A DNA stretch of 64,000 nt from Balneolaceae bacterium UBA7797 (lineage in GTDB: Bacteria; Bacteroidota; Rhodothermia; Balneolales; Balneolaceae): NCBI GenBank assembly GCA_002480645.1, contig DLCN01000019.1:62001-126000 (forward strand). The letters run 5' to 3'. A program made the position numbers and the translations under genes. Below the pieces are notes generated by a model. That model was given only the letters and a program-made list of their open reading frames with translations, was not told where the DNA came from and did not search any database. This document shows positions 62,726 to 64,000 of this stretch, piece by piece (position 1 is the stretch's first letter; each line of letters begins with the position of its first letter).

Positions 62726-63423
62726 GAATGAAGAAATTCACGGTTAAAACCGTATCCAACTCCCCGATAGGTTTTGATCAGTTTGCCTTCTTCCTTCATT
62801 TTGATGCGAAGATTCTTGATGTGCACATCCACGGTTCGGTCAAAGATATATTTATCCTCATCAGAAATATGTTCCAGGATCTCCTGACGGCTGTAAACCA
62901 ATTTCGGATGCTGGAAAAAAAGTTCTGCGATCACATACTCGGTATGGGTCAGATCCACCAGTTTGTCGTGCAAATACATCTCTTTGGCTTCTGTATCCAG
63001 ATAAACATGATCGTAACGGATCCAGGCGGTCTTTTCCGGATTCTGACGACGTAACTGACTTTCCACATGTGCTTTCACCAGATTTAGGCTGGCCGGTTTC
63101 TTGATGTAATCATCAGCCCCGAGCTCCAAACCTTCGATCTCATCTTTCTCCTCATCGCGGGCAGTTAAAAACAATACAGGGATCTCATTGATCACCGGAT
63201 GTTTTCGAATATTTGCACAGATCTCTTTTCCATCATGATGGGGAACCATTATATCCAATATGGCAAGCTCGATCTCATCGGCATGATCATCAATATACTT
63301 AAAGGCTTCTTTCCCATCTTTTGCCCAATAAACTTTAAAGTTATTTAGCTCCAAAAAGTTAGCCAGCATTTCGCCGGATTCAATTTCATCCTCTACAAGC
63401 AATAATGTATGATGTACTTTCAC
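62722..63423 (-). CDS. OmpR/PhoB-family response regulator
   Basis: The 233-residue protein has a receiver domain (about 5-120) with the acidic pair in VEDE, the phospho-acceptor D57 in LAILDIMVP, the Thr in FLTARDE and the Lys in YIKKPA. A winged-helix domain (about 135-230) carries LTHTEYVIAELFFQHP, DRTVDVHIKNLRIKM and TYRGVGYGF. Phosphorylation by the neighbouring kinase should control its DNA binding. It is the first gene of the pair and overlaps the kinase by four bases (ATGA-type). Confidence 0.97.
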   Translation of the reverse strand: MKVHHTLLLVEDEIESGEMLANFLELNNFKVYWAKDGKEAFKYIDDHADEIELAILDIMVPHHDGKEICANIRKHPVINEIPVLFLTARDEEKDEIEGLELGADDYIKKPASLNLVKAHVESQLRRQNPEKTAWIRYDHVYLDTEAKEMYLHDKLVDLTHTEYVIAELFFQHPKLVYSRQEILEHISDEDKYIFDRTVDVHIKNLRIKMKEEGKLIKTYRGVGYGFNREFLHS

Positions 63424-63724
63424 AGTAGTAATCCCGCTGTTTTTCTAAAATCGATCGTAAATATTAGTTATAGGCAAAGGTCGCTTCAGCAATTAACACC
63501 CTAAAATTCCGGTCTGCAGATGTACACCCTGGTTAATTTTACGCCCTGAGTGTGGAGGAATTTGGCCTTCTATACCTCAGCATTTACCTTCATTTAAATT
63601 CCTGCTAATATTAAAAATCTTCATGGCTAATTCATAAAGCAAAAAGCGGATATTTAAATAACTATTTTTAAGTATTTTACTAAAATAGCGAACAATTTAG
63701 AAGCCAACAAATAAAGGCCACTCA
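63424..63724. other. Intergenic region with no gene seen
   Basis: These 301 bases separate the response-regulator gene from the divergent SDR gene. I found no ORF, tRNA or clear terminator. The right half is AT-rich (about 63590-63700) and probably holds the SDR promoter, but no exact TAnnTTTG box was seen. Confidence 0.5.
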
Positions 63725-64000
63725 ATGACTTATAAAAATAAAATTGTCTGGATCACGGGAGCCTCATCCGGTATCGGAGAATCATTCGCAAAAGCGTATT
63801 ACAGGGAAGGAGCAAAGCTAATTCTCTCCTCCAGAAGAACCGAAGAACTGGAACGGGTGAAAAAAGATCTGGGAGCCGATGATGAACGGATTAAAATCCT
63901 GAAACTTGATCTTGCTCTGGCTCACGAATTACCTGCTAAAGCGAACGAGGCAATCTCATTGTTTGGAACCATCGATGTTTTGATCAATAACGGAGGGATC
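63725..64000 (+). CDS. Short-chain dehydrogenase/reductase, 5' part
   Basis: The frame from the ATG at 63725 gives 92 codons and continues past the window end. The start (MTYKNKIVWITGASSGIGES) has the SDR cofactor motif TGASSGIG. SSRRTEEL after the second strand suggests NADP(H), and LDLALAH and DVLINNGGI (the NNGG motif) follow. The catalytic YxxxK lies outside the window. It may be of the DHRS7-like SDR group, but this cannot be fixed from the part visible. It is divergent from the response-regulator gene. Confidence 0.92.
   Translation, partial: MTYKNKIVWITGASSGIGESFAKAYYREGAKLILSSRRTEELERVKKDLGADDERIKILKLDLALAHELPAKANEAISLFGTIDVLINNGGI

Overview
The window looks like a chromosomal segment of a Gram-negative member of the Bacteroidota/Rhodothermota/Balneolota group, most likely a Balneolales-type marine heterotroph. 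This is an inference from family content: type IX secretion (T9SS)-style C-terminal domains, PorV/PorQ-type outer-membrane proteins, a TonB receptor with a carboxypeptidase-regulatory N-terminus paired with HmuY lipoproteins, many short lipoboxes, weak Shine-Dalgarno sites, and a few -7 elements of the Bacteroidota form TAnnTTTG. Base composition and coding style look even. I see no insertion sequence, prophage, CRISPR array or integrase.

Layout. 1-2.9 kb: the end of a secreted NTF2-like protein, the repair polymerase PolX and a flavin reductase. 2.9-10 kb (minus): a modular secreted GH5 glycosidase, an AI-2E family permease, a DUF4153 membrane protein, a MORN-type lipoprotein and a lipoprotein cyclophilin. 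10-14.1 kb: methylmalonyl-CoA epimerase, a CotH-kinase lipoprotein, an unrecognised 199-residue protein, a secreted histidine phosphatase and a ChbG/YdjC-type deacetylase. 14.3-18.9 kb: a transmembrane beta-propeller sensor fused directly to an AraC DNA-binding domain, divergent from a secreted beta-rich lipoprotein, with a perfect palindrome between them. 19.1 kb: tRNA-Pro(GGG) with its terminator.

19.4-29.9 kb is the most unusual region. A tight three-gene minus-strand unit encodes a 2401-residue secreted protein with about 17 carboxypeptidase-regulatory-like repeats and a C-terminal FlgD/T9SS-like domain, a PorV/PorQ-family protein and a second outer-membrane barrel. A small secreted DUF4402-like protein is divergent from it. 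I propose this as a surface-display system.

30-44.5 kb: an M14 peptidase, an outer-membrane protein, a cold-shock protein and an OprB-type porin. The porin converges on a sugar operon (MFS permease, Gfo/Idh oxidoreductase, TIM-barrel isomerase). Then come small membrane proteins (two DUF1328, one DUF3185-like), a half-size CDF transporter, a phospholipase D/cardiolipin synthase, an SDR, a GroES-like protein, YitT and a Tat-exported MBL hydrolase. 44.6-51.1 kb: a TamB/BamA-like envelope assembly pair. 51.2-55.6 kb: a second M14 peptidase, then metal handling (CDF exporter, SCO, PCuAC) and DUF423. 55.8-59.2 kb: a TonB receptor plus a tandem-domain HmuY lipoprotein, probably for haem uptake. 59.3-64 kb: small proteins, an aquaporin-family channel with an atypical second NPA motif, an OmpR-type two-component system, and the start of an SDR gene that leaves the window.
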